The notes: generated by a model not told the origin, from the sequence alone. Positions 17,444-26,130 are shown, counted from the stretch's first letter. The stretch is DNA of 64,000 nt from Arthrobacter citreus (GCF_038405225.1 NZ_CP151657.1:1612001-1676000); one strand, 5' to 3'. Translations and numbers: made by a program.

Positions 17444-18556
17444 GTGCCCCTCGTGCGTACTGGTTCCGAGTTCTCAAGGTCCGTAGCACCCTCCAACAGA
17501 GCACCACTGCCCTCGCGCGGCCTGCTCATTGATTGGGACCCCGCGACCTATCGGCAAACACTGGAGCGGTTTGCCGGGGAACAGCCGCTGGCAGTCCCGC
17601 CAACGCCGTCCGGGGCGGGCTCGCCGTTTCCCTTCCGTCTGAAGGTCTTGGACGCCGATGTTCCGCCGCCGATCATGCTGCATCCACGCTGGGAACAGGC
17701 TCTGACCGGATTCGTCCGGGAACAGGCCCGGGGTCTGCCGATGGGCGCCGGAAACCGCAATTACAAGGACCGCAACCCAAAGTGTGAGGTCGCTGTAGCC
17801 CTCACGCCTCTGCGTGTGCTTGCCGGGGAGCGGACTAATGAGGAACTTCAAGCCATTGCTTCGGGACTGGAACTGCCCTGGCTGCGTTCCTACCTTTCCT
17901 TCCGCCATGAGACCGCCATTCACTCGATACTGCGCATGTCGTCCTCCGAATTGGCCGCTGCGCTGCGGGAAACGGCCGACGCCGTGGACCGGGTCCAGCC
18001 CCTCGAAGGACCGGCGGCCGAAGCCCTGACCGTAGTACGGCGCCTGCAGCAGCAGTTCCCCCACGACCGGGGTATCCTGCTGGCCGTCTGCATGAAGCTG
18101 ATCCAGCTCGATCCCGGCCATGCTGCAGTGATACCCCCGGGCTGCATGCACACCTATTTGTCCGGCCAGGCCGTGGTGGTTATGGGCATCTCCGATAATG
18201 CGCTGCATGCCGGTTTGACCAAGGGGTGCGTGGATCTCTGCGAACTGCAGCGGCTAACGTCCGCCGGACAGCCCCAGCCCTGCCCCCTGCCCGTGCTCGA
18301 TGTCGGCAACGGCGAGCAGCGGATTCCGCTCTGGAGTGACGATCTGGATCTGCGGCGTGTGGTCGTGGGCGATGATCCCCAACCCGTACGGGTGGGGCCG
18401 TTCAGCGTTGTGCTGGCCGCGATGGAGCCTGCCGCCATCACCGTCAATGAGGTCACCGCGGACATGGAGCCCGAAGCAAAAATCCTGTACGCCGGGGAAC
18501 CGGTTACGGCCACAATCACCGGGCCGGCCCAGCTCTTCGTGGCGTCAACGCGCTAG
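17444..18556 (+). CDS. Class I mannose-6-phosphate isomerase-like protein, degenerate
   Basis: A 370-residue protein related to ManA. Recognisable blocks are FPFRLKVLDADVPPPIMLHP (residues 62-81), RNYKDRNPKCE, GCMHTYLSGQ and GISDNALHAGLTKGCVDLCEL. Class I isomerases bind zinc through Gln and His in IQVHP, a Glu in KPE and a later His in HAYL. Here the Gln is Met78 and the Lys-Pro-Glu reads KCE, while H80, E115 and the later His remain. The family's N-terminal YxWGS segment is missing and an in-frame TAA directly precedes the GTG start, so there is no hidden extension. Activity is doubtful; a related binding or isomerase role is possible. Confidence 0.75.
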   Translation: MPLVRTGSEFSRSVAPSNRAPLPSRGLLIDWDPATYRQTLERFAGEQPLAVPPTPSGAGSPFPFRLKVLDADVPPPIMLHPRWEQALTGFVREQARGLPMGAGNRNYKDRNPKCEVAVALTPLRVLAGERTNEELQAIASGLELPWLRSYLSFRHETAIHSILRMSSSELAAALRETADAVDRVQPLEGPAAEALTVVRRLQQQFPHDRGILLAVCMKLIQLDPGHAAVIPPGCMHTYLSGQAVVVMGISDNALHAGLTKGCVDLCELQRLTSAGQPQPCPLPVLDVGNGEQRIPLWSDDLDLRRVVVGDDPQPVRVGPFSVVLAAMEPAAITVNEVTADMEPEAKILYAGEPVTATITGPAQLFVASTR

Positions 18557-18605
18557 CCGCCCCCGGCCCGCCGCAGGATAATCAGGTTTGGGCCGTGCAT
18601 TTCCT

Positions 18606-18639
18606 CGAGCACTCCTATCGGGCCCGATAGGAGTGCTCG
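18606..18639. repeat. Perfect 34-bp palindrome upstream of the DUF1254 gene
   Basis: CGAGCACTCCTATCGGG (18606-18622) is followed immediately by its exact reverse complement (18623-18639). The palindrome ends 12 bases before the ATG at 18652. It contains the only AGGAG nearby (18629-18633), which is too far from the ATG for a normal ribosome-binding site and would be paired in a hairpin. It could be a dimer-binding operator, a transcription terminator for the isomerase-like gene, or a structure that controls translation. Confidence 0.8.
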
Positions 18640-18651
18640 GATACTGAACGT

Positions 18652-19947
18652 ATGCCGAACAATGACATCGCTGCTGTACGCGCAATCGCTGCCGAGGCCT
18701 ACACCTTCGGTTACGCCATGGTAGAGAACTACCGCACTCTGTACGAGCAGGCCGTGGATCTTGAGGATCCGCGCTCGGTCGGTGGTTTCGGACTGTTCCG
18801 CCACTACTCAGAGCCGTTCACGCCTGCAAACACCGACATTGTCACGCCCAACAATGACACGCCGTATTCCTGGGGCTGGTTCGACCTGCGGGCGGAGCCG
18901 TGGGTGGTCACCGTTCCGGCGATTGAGCGCTTCTACATCCTGCCGTTCCATGACCTGTACACCGTTTATGCCGGCTATGTCAGTTCGGCAACCACCGGCA
19001 CGGGGCCCGGCCGTTATCTGCTGGCGGGGCCGTCCTGGTCCGGCGGCACACCCGAGGGATTTGATGGGGTCATCCATGCTTCGACCGGCGTCGTCGGATG
19101 CCTGGGGCGGACCGCTTTCACCGACGGTGACCTAGCGGCCCTGCGGGAGATCCAACACTCCTACGATGTTCGGCCGTGGCACGACTACGCCGGCACCGCC
19201 CCGCCGGCCGTTGAACCCGCCGACTGGCCGGAGTGGAACGAAGAGTCAGCAACAGGGCTGGGTTTCTATGACTATCTGGACATGCTGCTGGGATTCGCCC
19301 CGGTGCTGGACGAGGACCGCGAGGTGCGGGAACGGCTCGCGTCCATCGGGTTGGACGGCAGCGGGCGGTTCCGCACGCTAAAGCTCGACGACGCCACCCG
19401 CGGAGCCTTCACCCAGGGACTTGCTGAGGGGAAGGCCCATCTGGATCAGGTTGCAGGCGCTGCCAGCAACTCAACCGGCATGTTCGGCACCCGTGAAGAG
19501 ATGGCAGGCGGCTACGACCGGCGCAACGTCGGCGCCAAGAAGGGCCTCTACGGGCTGCCGCCGGCCATCGCATGTTACGGCGGCTGGCTTGTCGACGCAG
19601 CCGGCAACCGCATCACCGGAGCGACCGACTACACGATCACCTTCACTTCGGACACGCTTCCCAAAGCACGGTTCTTCTGGTCAGCAACTCTTTACACCCT
19701 GCCCGAGCGTCTGCTGTCCGCCAACGAACTGGACCGCTACTCGATCGGAGACCGGACTCCGGGATTAATCTACGACGACGACGGGTCACTAACCCTCGAG
19801 GTGCGGCACACACGTCCGGCAGAGACGGCAGTACCGAACTGGCTTCCATCACCGGAAGGACCTTATACCGTCATCATCCGCGCGTACGGCGGCGACTCCG
19901 AGATCGTCGACGGAACATACCAGCTTCCCCCCATCGTTCCGGCCTGA
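18652..19947 (+). CDS. DUF1254/DUF1214 domain protein
   Basis: A 431-residue soluble protein. The N-terminal DUF1254 part shows the typical AEAYTFGYAMVENYRTLY, NTDIVTPNNDTPYS and FYILPFHDLYTVYAG segments. The C-terminal DUF1214 part shows AxNSTGMFG-type and GLYGLPPAIACYGGW segments and ends with YTVIIRAYGG. No signal peptide is evident, unlike many relatives that are secreted. The biochemical role of the family is unknown. It is the first gene of a plus-strand cluster with the SulP transporter (12-base gap) and the GAP-family protein, and lies directly behind the perfect palindrome. Confidence 0.85.
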   Translation: MPNNDIAAVRAIAAEAYTFGYAMVENYRTLYEQAVDLEDPRSVGGFGLFRHYSEPFTPANTDIVTPNNDTPYSWGWFDLRAEPWVVTVPAIERFYILPFHDLYTVYAGYVSSATTGTGPGRYLLAGPSWSGGTPEGFDGVIHASTGVVGCLGRTAFTDGDLAALREIQHSYDVRPWHDYAGTAPPAVEPADWPEWNEESATGLGFYDYLDMLLGFAPVLDEDREVRERLASIGLDGSGRFRTLKLDDATRGAFTQGLAEGKAHLDQVAGAASNSTGMFGTREEMAGGYDRRNVGAKKGLYGLPPAIACYGGWLVDAAGNRITGATDYTITFTSDTLPKARFFWSATLYTLPERLLSANELDRYSIGDRTPGLIYDDDGSLTLEVRHTRPAETAVPNWLPSPEGPYTVIIRAYGGDSEIVDGTYQLPPIVPA

Positions 19948-19959
19948 CGGACACCCCCC

Positions 19960-21408
19960 ATGCAGCGACCGTTGGCGGGGCTCACCCGGCGCAATGCCGC
20001 CAGCGAGGCCGTCGCCGGCGTGACACTGCTGGCCATCGCTGTGCCGCTGAACATCGGGTACGCCCAAATTGCCGGCCTGCCGGCCACGGCGGGCTTATAC
20101 GCCCTGGTGGTTCCAGGTCTCGTTTACGCTCTGCTGGTGTCATCGCGTCAAGTCGTCGCATCCCCCGATGCCGCGGCGGCAGCCCTCGTCGCCTCCTCCA
20201 TCGGTGGCCTGGCAGTTGCAGGCAACGCCGATTATCTCGCCCTGGCCGGCGCACAGGCCATCCTCTCCGGAGCACTGTTCATACTCGCTGCGGTTTTTAA
20301 GCTCGGGTTCCTGGCCAACTTCCTGTCCAAACCGATACTTATCGGATTTGTTGGCGGGCTTGCGCTGGACATTCTCGTGAGCCAGCTCGCCAAAATGATC
20401 GGCGTCACGATCAACTCCGGTGGTGGGTTTGCCGAAAAGATCCGCGGGCTCCTACTGGGACTGCCGGCCCTCAACGGCTGGTCGGTGTTGCTCTCTGCCC
20501 TGGCAGTCACGGTGCTGATGTACGGACGACACTTGGCGCCCGCCGTGCCCTGGGCGCTCATCGTTCTGATCACCGCGACAACGGCTGTCGCAACGAGCGG
20601 GCTCGAGGCAGAGGGAGTCTCCGTCCTTGGCCCGGTCGACGCCGGACCTCCATCCCTTACCTGGCCGATTGTCGACTGGAACATGTGGCTTGTGCTCATA
20701 CCGTCGGCAATCGCCCTGACCATGGTGACGATGGCGGAAGGACTGCTTGTCGCCCGCAGTTACAGCCAGAAGCGTGGTTACGGCACAAGACCCAACCGCG
20801 ACCTGCTCGCGTTCGGTGCCGCCAATGCCGCGGCCGGAGCCACCGGCGGCTTTGCGGTCGGCTCCTCCACCTCCCGGACCGCTGCCATGGATCAGCTGGG
20901 CTCCCGGACACAGCTTCCCACCATCGTGGCAGCAGGGGGAACGCTGCTGCTCCTCCTGTACGGGACAGCCCTGCTCGAACACATTCCGTCACCGGCCATC
21001 GGAGCGATTGTCGGCGTCGCAATCCTGCCGCTGCTCGGCATCCGCGACTTCCTTATGCTGTGGCGGCAGGACCGCTTCGAATTCCTTATCGCCGCTGTCT
21101 GCTTCCTGGCCACCCTCCTCATCGGCGCCATTCCCGGCATCCTCATTGCCTTCGTGCTTGCCCTCGTCAACCTCGCCAGACGAGCCTCCACACCGGCCAT
21201 CGACATCCTCGCCGTGGACGACGGGCCCGGCTCGTCCCTCCTTGACCCCGCGCCCGTCGGGTCACCCACGGCTCCGGGAGTGCTCGTCATCCGAATGGCA
21301 GCGCCACTGTTTTTTGCCAATGGGTCGGTGCTGACCGAAGCAGTTCAGCGAGCGGTGTCTTCGATCCCGGAGGTTCACCACGTCGTCATCGACCCCAGCG
21401 GTGACTGA
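19960..21408 (+). CDS. SulP-family anion transporter, membrane domain plus first part of STAS domain
   Basis: A 482-residue protein with about eleven to twelve TM segments and SulP hallmarks: IAVPLNIGYAQIAGLPATAGLY at the N-terminus and GGFAVGSSTSRTA in the core. Family members carry sulfate, bicarbonate or dicarboxylates. The C-terminal STAS domain starts (VLVIRMAAPLFFANGSVL) but the frame ends after HHVVIDPSGD at a TGA. The rest of the STAS domain continues in the +1 frame from 21401. So the ancestral gene spanned 19960-21622 and is now split. No ribosome-binding site is apparent at the ATG. Confidence 0.85.
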   Translation: MQRPLAGLTRRNAASEAVAGVTLLAIAVPLNIGYAQIAGLPATAGLYALVVPGLVYALLVSSRQVVASPDAAAAALVASSIGGLAVAGNADYLALAGAQAILSGALFILAAVFKLGFLANFLSKPILIGFVGGLALDILVSQLAKMIGVTINSGGGFAEKIRGLLLGLPALNGWSVLLSALAVTVLMYGRHLAPAVPWALIVLITATTAVATSGLEAEGVSVLGPVDAGPPSLTWPIVDWNMWLVLIPSAIALTMVTMAEGLLVARSYSQKRGYGTRPNRDLLAFGAANAAAGATGGFAVGSSTSRTAAMDQLGSRTQLPTIVAAGGTLLLLLYGTALLEHIPSPAIGAIVGVAILPLLGIRDFLMLWRQDRFEFLIAAVCFLATLLIGAIPGILIAFVLALVNLARRASTPAIDILAVDDGPGSSLLDPAPVGSPTAPGVLVIRMAAPLFFANGSVLTEAVQRAVSSIPEVHHVVIDPSGD

Positions 21409-21622
21409 CGTCGATGTCACGGGTGCCGAAGCATTCGGCGCCCTTGCGGACTGGCTCTCCCGACGCAGGGTGGAATTGTCTTACAGCCGTCCCCGCCGGC
21501 GAATTGTCGATCGCATGAGTGCTTTGGGAATGGCCCGCGGCGCAACCTTCTACTCCACCAACAGGGAGGCACTCGCCGCTCTGGCTGACCCGTCCGCAGG
21601 ACATGACCAGGAGAAACCATGA
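21401..21622 (+). pseudogene. Second part of the SulP STAS domain in the shifted frame
   Basis: This 73-residue frame reads VTDVDVTGAEAFGALADWLS, then SYSRPR and GATFYSTNREALAALA, the usual C-terminal half of a SulP STAS domain. It overlaps the TGA of the transporter frame by 8 bases and begins with a GTG, so it could be made as a separate polypeptide by coupled re-initiation, be fused by frameshifting, or be debris of a broken gene. An extra or missing base around 21397-21401 would restore one continuous protein. It overlaps the start of the GAP gene (ATGA). Confidence 0.7.
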
Positions 21623-22290
21623 CTGTTGTTATCGGAGAGATCCTTCCCCTCGCGCTCGGGATCGCTATCAGTCCGATTCCCGTCATCGCGGCGATCCTCA
21701 TGCTGCTCTCCCCCCAGGCCCGCGGCACCAGCATCGGCTTCCTGATCGGTTGGCTGCTCGGCATCGTTGTCGCCGTCGTGGTTTTTACCCTGCTGTCCTC
21801 GATCATCCATCAAGGCGACAGCGACGAGTCAAAACCCATCGCGGGAATCATCAAGATCCTGCTCGGTGCCGGGTTGCTGTTCCTCGCAGTGAAGCAATGG
21901 CGGTCCCGGCCCGCAGAGGGCGATGAGCCCGCCATGCCGAAATGGATGAGCGCCATCGACACCATGACGCCTGTCCGCGGGCTAGCCCTCGGCGTCGCGC
22001 TGTCCGGCCTGAACCCCAAGAATCTTTTGATGGGCGTGGGCGCAGGCCTGTCCATAGGCTCGGCAGCTCTTGGCAGCGGTCAGGTGACCGTCACGGTCAT
22101 CATTTACACCATCATCGCATCGGTCACAGTCGCCGGCCCCGTCATTGCCTACCTCGCTGCCTCCGCCCGTATGGCCAGCCCGCTGGAATCACTCCGCACC
22201 TGGCTGCTGCACAACAACGCAACCGTAATGACCGTGTTGCTGCTGGTCATCGGCGTGGTGATGATCGGGAAAGGCATTGGCTCGTTCTAA
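21619..22290 (+). CDS. GAP-family (SfLAP-type) membrane protein
   Basis: A 223-residue protein with six hydrophobic segments, beginning EILPLALGIAISPIPVIAAI and containing GLALGVALSGLNPKNLLMGVGAG, both typical of the GAP/Sap family related to LysE-type exporters. Mycobacterial members are tied to surface glycolipid export; the substrate here is unknown. Translation is coupled to the upstream STAS fragment by an ATGA overlap, with AGGAG 6-10 bases before the start. It is the last gene of the DUF1254-SulP-GAP cluster and converges with the GNAT gene, the stop codons overlapping by 4 bases. Confidence 0.85.
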   Translation: MTVVIGEILPLALGIAISPIPVIAAILMLLSPQARGTSIGFLIGWLLGIVVAVVVFTLLSSIIHQGDSDESKPIAGIIKILLGAGLLFLAVKQWRSRPAEGDEPAMPKWMSAIDTMTPVRGLALGVALSGLNPKNLLMGVGAGLSIGSAALGSGQVTVTVIIYTIIASVTVAGPVIAYLAASARMASPLESLRTWLLHNNATVMTVLLLVIGVVMIGKGIGSF

Positions 22291-22739
22291 CGGCTGAGGA
22301 CCTTCTGGAACAGCACGTACTCGCCGTCGTCGCCCGTGCTCTCATACTCCGCGCCCTCGTACAGCAGGCGTGCCTGGTTGGTTCGGTGAACACCAAGCTC
22401 CACAACGCGGGCACCGCTGGGAGCGACCGCCTGTTCAAACGCCTCCAGGAGGAGCCGCCCGAGTCCTTCGCGACGACGGCTGCCGAGGACATTGATCGAA
22501 ACCAGGGTTGCGGTGTCACCATCGATGCTCCACATCGCGTACCCGAGCGGGTTCCCGTCTGCATCAATGCAGAACAGCGTCCGGGGAAGGGAATCGATCC
22601 AGTCCGCCAGGTTTAGGTCCAGAGCAGCCAGCCACCCCTGATGGGCATCCGGCTCGATGGTCTCGATGTACTCCCGCTCCTGGCGGAAGATGAACGGCAG
22701 ATCGCTTACTTCCGCGGGTCGAAGGCGTGGTGTGCTCAT
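22287..22739 (-). CDS. GNAT-family N-acetyltransferase
   Basis: A 150-residue acetyltransferase with the acetyl-CoA-binding motif RRREGLGRLLLEAFEQAV in the middle and a C-terminal NQARLLYEGAEYEST segment typical of the fold. The substrate is unknown. The ATG at 22739 overlaps the TGA of the LysR gene by 4 bases (ATGA), which makes it the likely start and indicates one transcript; an ATG at 22751 would be an alternative. It converges with the GAP gene. Confidence 0.82.
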   Translation of the reverse strand: MSTPRLRPAEVSDLPFIFRQEREYIETIEPDAHQGWLAALDLNLADWIDSLPRTLFCIDADGNPLGYAMWSIDGDTATLVSINVLGSRRREGLGRLLLEAFEQAVAPSGARVVELGVHRTNQARLLYEGAEYESTGDDGEYVLFQKVLSR

Positions 22740-23650
22740 GACCCCGAGCATCCCACATCGTCCACCTGCATCCGTCGAAGGGCGTCAACAACCTGTTGGA
22801 CTGCGGTCCGCTGGAGGGCTTCCGGCCGGCAGAGGATGTCAACGCGCCTGGCTAACGGCAAATCACGGATCGGCTTGAGGACAATTCCGCTGCCGGGCGG
22901 CGGGGACGCGGTGTGGCGGGGCATCAGCGCGATGGCCGGGCCGGCCGCCACGACTGCGGCGGCAATGAAGAACTCGTTGATCCGGTGCGTGATGTTGAGG
23001 GGCTGACCGGCATGGACGGCAATGGCCTGCAGGGCTGGCAGGAGAGGAAAACCGTCCTGAACGGACACCCATTCTTCATTGGTGAGGTCGGCGATGCTGA
23101 CGCTTGGTGCGCCGGCCAGCCGGTGCCGGCCCGACATGGCGACGTCCAGGGGCTCGCGCAGCAGCGGCCGGACGGTGACCGAGTCGGGCCACGGTGGACT
23201 GTGCTCGAGGCGGTGCGCGATAACCAAGTCGTAATCGGCGGTCAGGGCCGGGAAATCCTCCTGTCCCACGTCCCTGTCGTAGCAGGTCAGCCGCGGGCTG
23301 CCAGGACCGGACAGGGCCTGAAGGAGGGGGCCAAAGTAGGTCAGGCCGGCACTGTTGAACGCACAAAGGCTCACTGTCGCGCTGGGATCCTGAAGGTACT
23401 GGCTGACGGCCTGCTCGGCGGAGTGCATCGCGACGCTGATGTCGACGGCAGCTCGGGCCAGCGCCTGACCGGCACTGGTCAGGACGAGATTCCTCCCCCG
23501 CCGTTCGGTCAGAGGAACCTCTACCCGGCGCTGCAGCGCCGTGAGTTGCTGCGAAACCGCCGATGCCGAGACATGAAGTGAGCGGGCGACGGCGGCCAGG
23601 CTGCCGCGGTCGCCCAGCTCCCTCAGTAAACGCAACTGATGAAGATCCAT
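22736..23650 (-). CDS. LysR-family transcriptional regulator
   Basis: A 304-residue regulator. The N-terminal winged helix-turn-helix covers residues 1-60 (LHQLRLLRELGDRGSLAAVA, then SASAVSQQLTALQRRV) and a periplasmic-binding-like effector domain follows. It is divergent from the EamA transporter gene with 72 bases between them, the usual arrangement in which the regulator controls the transporter. A GNAT gene is translationally coupled downstream. Confidence 0.88.
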   Translation of the reverse strand: MDLHQLRLLRELGDRGSLAAVARSLHVSASAVSQQLTALQRRVEVPLTERRGRNLVLTSAGQALARAAVDISVAMHSAEQAVSQYLQDPSATVSLCAFNSAGLTYFGPLLQALSGPGSPRLTCYDRDVGQEDFPALTADYDLVIAHRLEHSPPWPDSVTVRPLLREPLDVAMSGRHRLAGAPSVSIADLTNEEWVSVQDGFPLLPALQAIAVHAGQPLNITHRINEFFIAAAVVAAGPAIALMPRHTASPPPGSGIVLKPIRDLPLARRVDILCRPEALQRTAVQQVVDALRRMQVDDVGCSGS

Positions 23651-23722
23651 AAGGACAACCTAAACCATTAGTTCACCGATTGCCCTCTTGTCTTACCGAT
23701 GTGGCCCCGTAAGGCTTAGGGC

Positions 23723-24691
23723 GTGATCTCTCCCTTACAGATTCCCCTCCAGCGAGTACGTGGTGGACGACAAAGCCCGTTTGCTTCGTTCCTTGCTGCG
23801 CACAGGGTGGACCTTTTCCTGCTCCTGGTCGCCATTGTGTGGGGCAGCAGCTACCTTGCAGCCAAAACCCTCACCGACACGGTGGGCGTCACCGTAATCC
23901 TCTCGCTGCGCTTCCTCATCACCACGGCGGCCCTGGCACTGATCTGGTTGTTTTGGAACCGCCGCCGGAGCGGACGCCGCGAAATCGTCGTCGGCGTCAT
24001 CCTGGGCCTCACGCAGGCTGCGGTACTCATCCTCGAAACCCACGGGATCGCCGGCACCAGCGCCACAAACGCCGGACTGATCATCAGTCTCGTCATTGTT
24101 TTTACCCCCTTTACTGAAAGCGTGGCCTTCCGGGTACGGGTGCCGCGCGCGGTATTCGCCGCTGGCGTCATCGCTGTCACGGGTGTTTGCCTGCTGGTCT
24201 CCGGCGACGGGTTCGCCACGCCAACCCTTGGGGACATGCTCGTGCTCGCGGCAGCCTTCGTACGCGCCATCCATGTCACCGCAGTCTCCGCTCTTACCCG
24301 GGGACGCGGCTACCGCGCACTGAATTTGACCCTCATCCAGAGCGCGGTCTGCGCCGTCATCTATACCTCAGCTGATTACCCGGGTGTGCTCCGAGCAGTA
24401 AAGAGCTTCGACGCGGGTGAATGGATGGGTGTTCTTTACCTGGGGCTGGCGTGCAGCGTGTTCGCCTTCCTCATCCAAACCTGGGCCATTCAACAAACAT
24501 CAGCGTCCCGGGTCAGCCTCCTTATGGGAACCGAACCCATCTGGGCCGTCCTCATCGGAGTCACCATTGGCCGGGAAACCCTCGCCCTGCCGGGAATCGC
24601 CGGTGCCGCACTCATCATCGCCGGGACCTACCTGGGGCTGCGGGCCGAAACACGCCACCGCGAGGCATCAAGGCCCGCGAACTCCGGGTGA
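23723..24691 (+). CDS. EamA (DMT superfamily) transporter
   Basis: A 322-residue protein with ten hydrophobic segments arranged as two EamA repeats. The first starts LLLVAIVWGSSYLAAKTL and the second contains ACSVFAFLIQTWAIQQTSAS and LLMGTEPIWAVLIGV. Members export amino acids, purines or other metabolites; no substrate is suggested by the sequence. The frame begins with GTG behind AAGGCTTAGGG. The divergent LysR gene probably regulates it. Confidence 0.85.
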   Translation: MISPLQIPLQRVRGGRQSPFASFLAAHRVDLFLLLVAIVWGSSYLAAKTLTDTVGVTVILSLRFLITTAALALIWLFWNRRRSGRREIVVGVILGLTQAAVLILETHGIAGTSATNAGLIISLVIVFTPFTESVAFRVRVPRAVFAAGVIAVTGVCLLVSGDGFATPTLGDMLVLAAAFVRAIHVTAVSALTRGRGYRALNLTLIQSAVCAVIYTSADYPGVLRAVKSFDAGEWMGVLYLGLACSVFAFLIQTWAIQQTSASRVSLLMGTEPIWAVLIGVTIGRETLALPGIAGAALIIAGTYLGLRAETRHREASRPANSG

Positions 24692-24739
24692 GCGGCGCCG
24701 TCCGTTTGGTGGCGGCTCAGCCCTGCGGCTTCCATCGCT

Positions 24740-25300
24740 TTAGGTGCCGGCCTGCAGCATGCGCTCGACGGCGGTGACTACCGCTTGCCGGCGAGCGGCA
24801 ACTTCCCCGCCGCGAACCGGGTTTTCCGCCAGACCGGTAAGCCCCTCCGGCGACAGCTGCCAGGCCTGCGCGATGGCGTAAATGAAGACCAGGACGTCCA
24901 CGGCCGACAGGGGGCGTGCGGCCGCCGCTGCCACGGTGAGCGCCTTGTTCCGGTAGACATCGCTCGGCTCAGCGGTGGCCTCCGGCCGCTCGAGCTGAGC
25001 CCACATGCTCAGGCGGAGCACCTCAGGGAAGCGCTGGTGATGGTCAAACACGTCCCCGGCCCAGCCCGCGAGGTCCCCGGGCCGCGGGGGGACATTTTCG
25101 GCCATGCGGCGCAGGGCGTCCGCAACGGTGGCATCGAACAGGCCGCTCTTGCTGCCGTAGTACGCGTAGATCATCCTCACGTTGCTCTGCGCCTGGCCTG
25201 CGATCCGCTCCACCCGTCCGCCGGCGAAACCGTGGGCCGCAAATTCCTCGGTCGCCGCGGTGAGTATCCGCTCCCTCGTGGCTTCAGCGTCACGTGCCAT
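24740..25300 (-). CDS. TetR-family transcriptional regulator
   Basis: A 186-residue repressor with an N-terminal helix-turn-helix (ERILTAATEEFAAHGFAGGR, then IYAYYGSKSGLFDATV) at residues about 10-55 and a helical effector domain. GAGGGGAAA precedes the ATG. It is divergent from an SDR gene with 83 bases between starts; an inverted repeat in that gap is its likely operator. It converges with the EamA gene. Confidence 0.88.
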   Translation of the reverse strand: MARDAEATRERILTAATEEFAAHGFAGGRVERIAGQAQSNVRMIYAYYGSKSGLFDATVADALRRMAENVPPRPGDLAGWAGDVFDHHQRFPEVLRLSMWAQLERPEATAEPSDVYRNKALTVAAAAARPLSAVDVLVFIYAIAQAWQLSPEGLTGLAENPVRGGEVAARRQAVVTAVERMLQAGT

Positions 25301-25348
25301 GCGTTTCCCCTCGGTAGGTATTGACGGGCCCGTGCCCAGACACTAGCT

Positions 25349-25374
25349 TACAAGTAAGTATCCATTTACTTATA
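25349..25374. promoter_or_regulatory. Candidate TetR operator upstream of the SDR gene
   Basis: TACAAGTAA (25349-25357) and TTACTTATA (25366-25374) form an inverted repeat matching at 8 of 9 positions around an 8-base centre. It abuts the ribosome-binding site (AGGAG from 25374) of the SDR gene and lies 48 bases before the tetR start, so binding would block both genes. A similar layout is common for TetR-SDR pairs. Confidence 0.6.
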
Positions 25375-25383
25375 GGAGTCGAC

Positions 25384-26130
25384 ATGACCCGCATTGCCCT
25401 GGTAACCGGAGCCAACCGTGGACTCGGACGGGCCACCGCGCTCGCTTTGGCCCGGAACAAGATCAACGTCGTCGCCGCCTCGAGGGGTGGTGCGGGCGAG
25501 GTCGTTGACGAAATCCTTGAAATGGGCGGCGAAGCCATCGCCATCCAGCTGGACGTCGCAGATCTGTCCTCCATCGAGGCGGCCCGCGCCGCAGTGCTCG
25601 CCGGGATCGGGCAGGAGTGGAACGCCGGCACTATTGATGTGCTGGTCAACAACGCCGGGGTGGGACTGTTCGCACCGCTGGGCGCCATCACGGCAGAAGA
25701 TTTCGATACCACCTTCGCCGTCAACGTCCGTGGTCCACTCTTCGTCATCCAGGCCTTCCTCCCCCATTTGTCGGAGGGAGCAAGCATCGTGAACGTCTCG
25801 AGTTCACTCAGCCGCCACGTCAGCCCGGCCACCTCCGTCTATGCGGCATCGAAGAAGGCGCTCGAGGCACTTACCCGCAGCCTCGCCGTCGAACTGGGTC
25901 CGCGGGGCATCCGGGTCAATTCGATCGCCCCCGGACCTACCGCAACCGACTTCAACGGCGGAGCCATGCGCGACAGCAAAGACATGCGCGCCTCATTGTC
26001 CGGCCAAACCGCTCTCGGTCGGGTGGGCGACCCGGCGGACATCGCGGACGCCATCTCCGCCCTGGTGTCCCACGAGTTCCGCTGGGCAACAGGTGAGCGC
26101 ATCGAGGTGTCCGGTGGGGTGCTGTTGTGA
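25384..26130 (+). CDS. SDR-family oxidoreductase
   Basis: A 248-residue classical short-chain dehydrogenase: cofactor motif TGANRGLG at residues 8-15, NNAG near 88, catalytic SSS near 138 and YAASKKA (Tyr-x3-Lys) near 151, and a C-terminal GERIEVSGGVLL typical of the FabG-like group. The ATG at 25384 has AGGAG 5 bases upstream. It is probably repressed by the divergent TetR. The TGA overlaps the ATG of the small frame at 26130 by one base. Confidence 0.9.
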   Translation: MTRIALVTGANRGLGRATALALARNKINVVAASRGGAGEVVDEILEMGGEAIAIQLDVADLSSIEAARAAVLAGIGQEWNAGTIDVLVNNAGVGLFAPLGAITAEDFDTTFAVNVRGPLFVIQAFLPHLSEGASIVNVSSSLSRHVSPATSVYAASKKALEALTRSLAVELGPRGIRVNSIAPGPTATDFNGGAMRDSKDMRASLSGQTALGRVGDPADIADAISALVSHEFRWATGERIEVSGGVLL

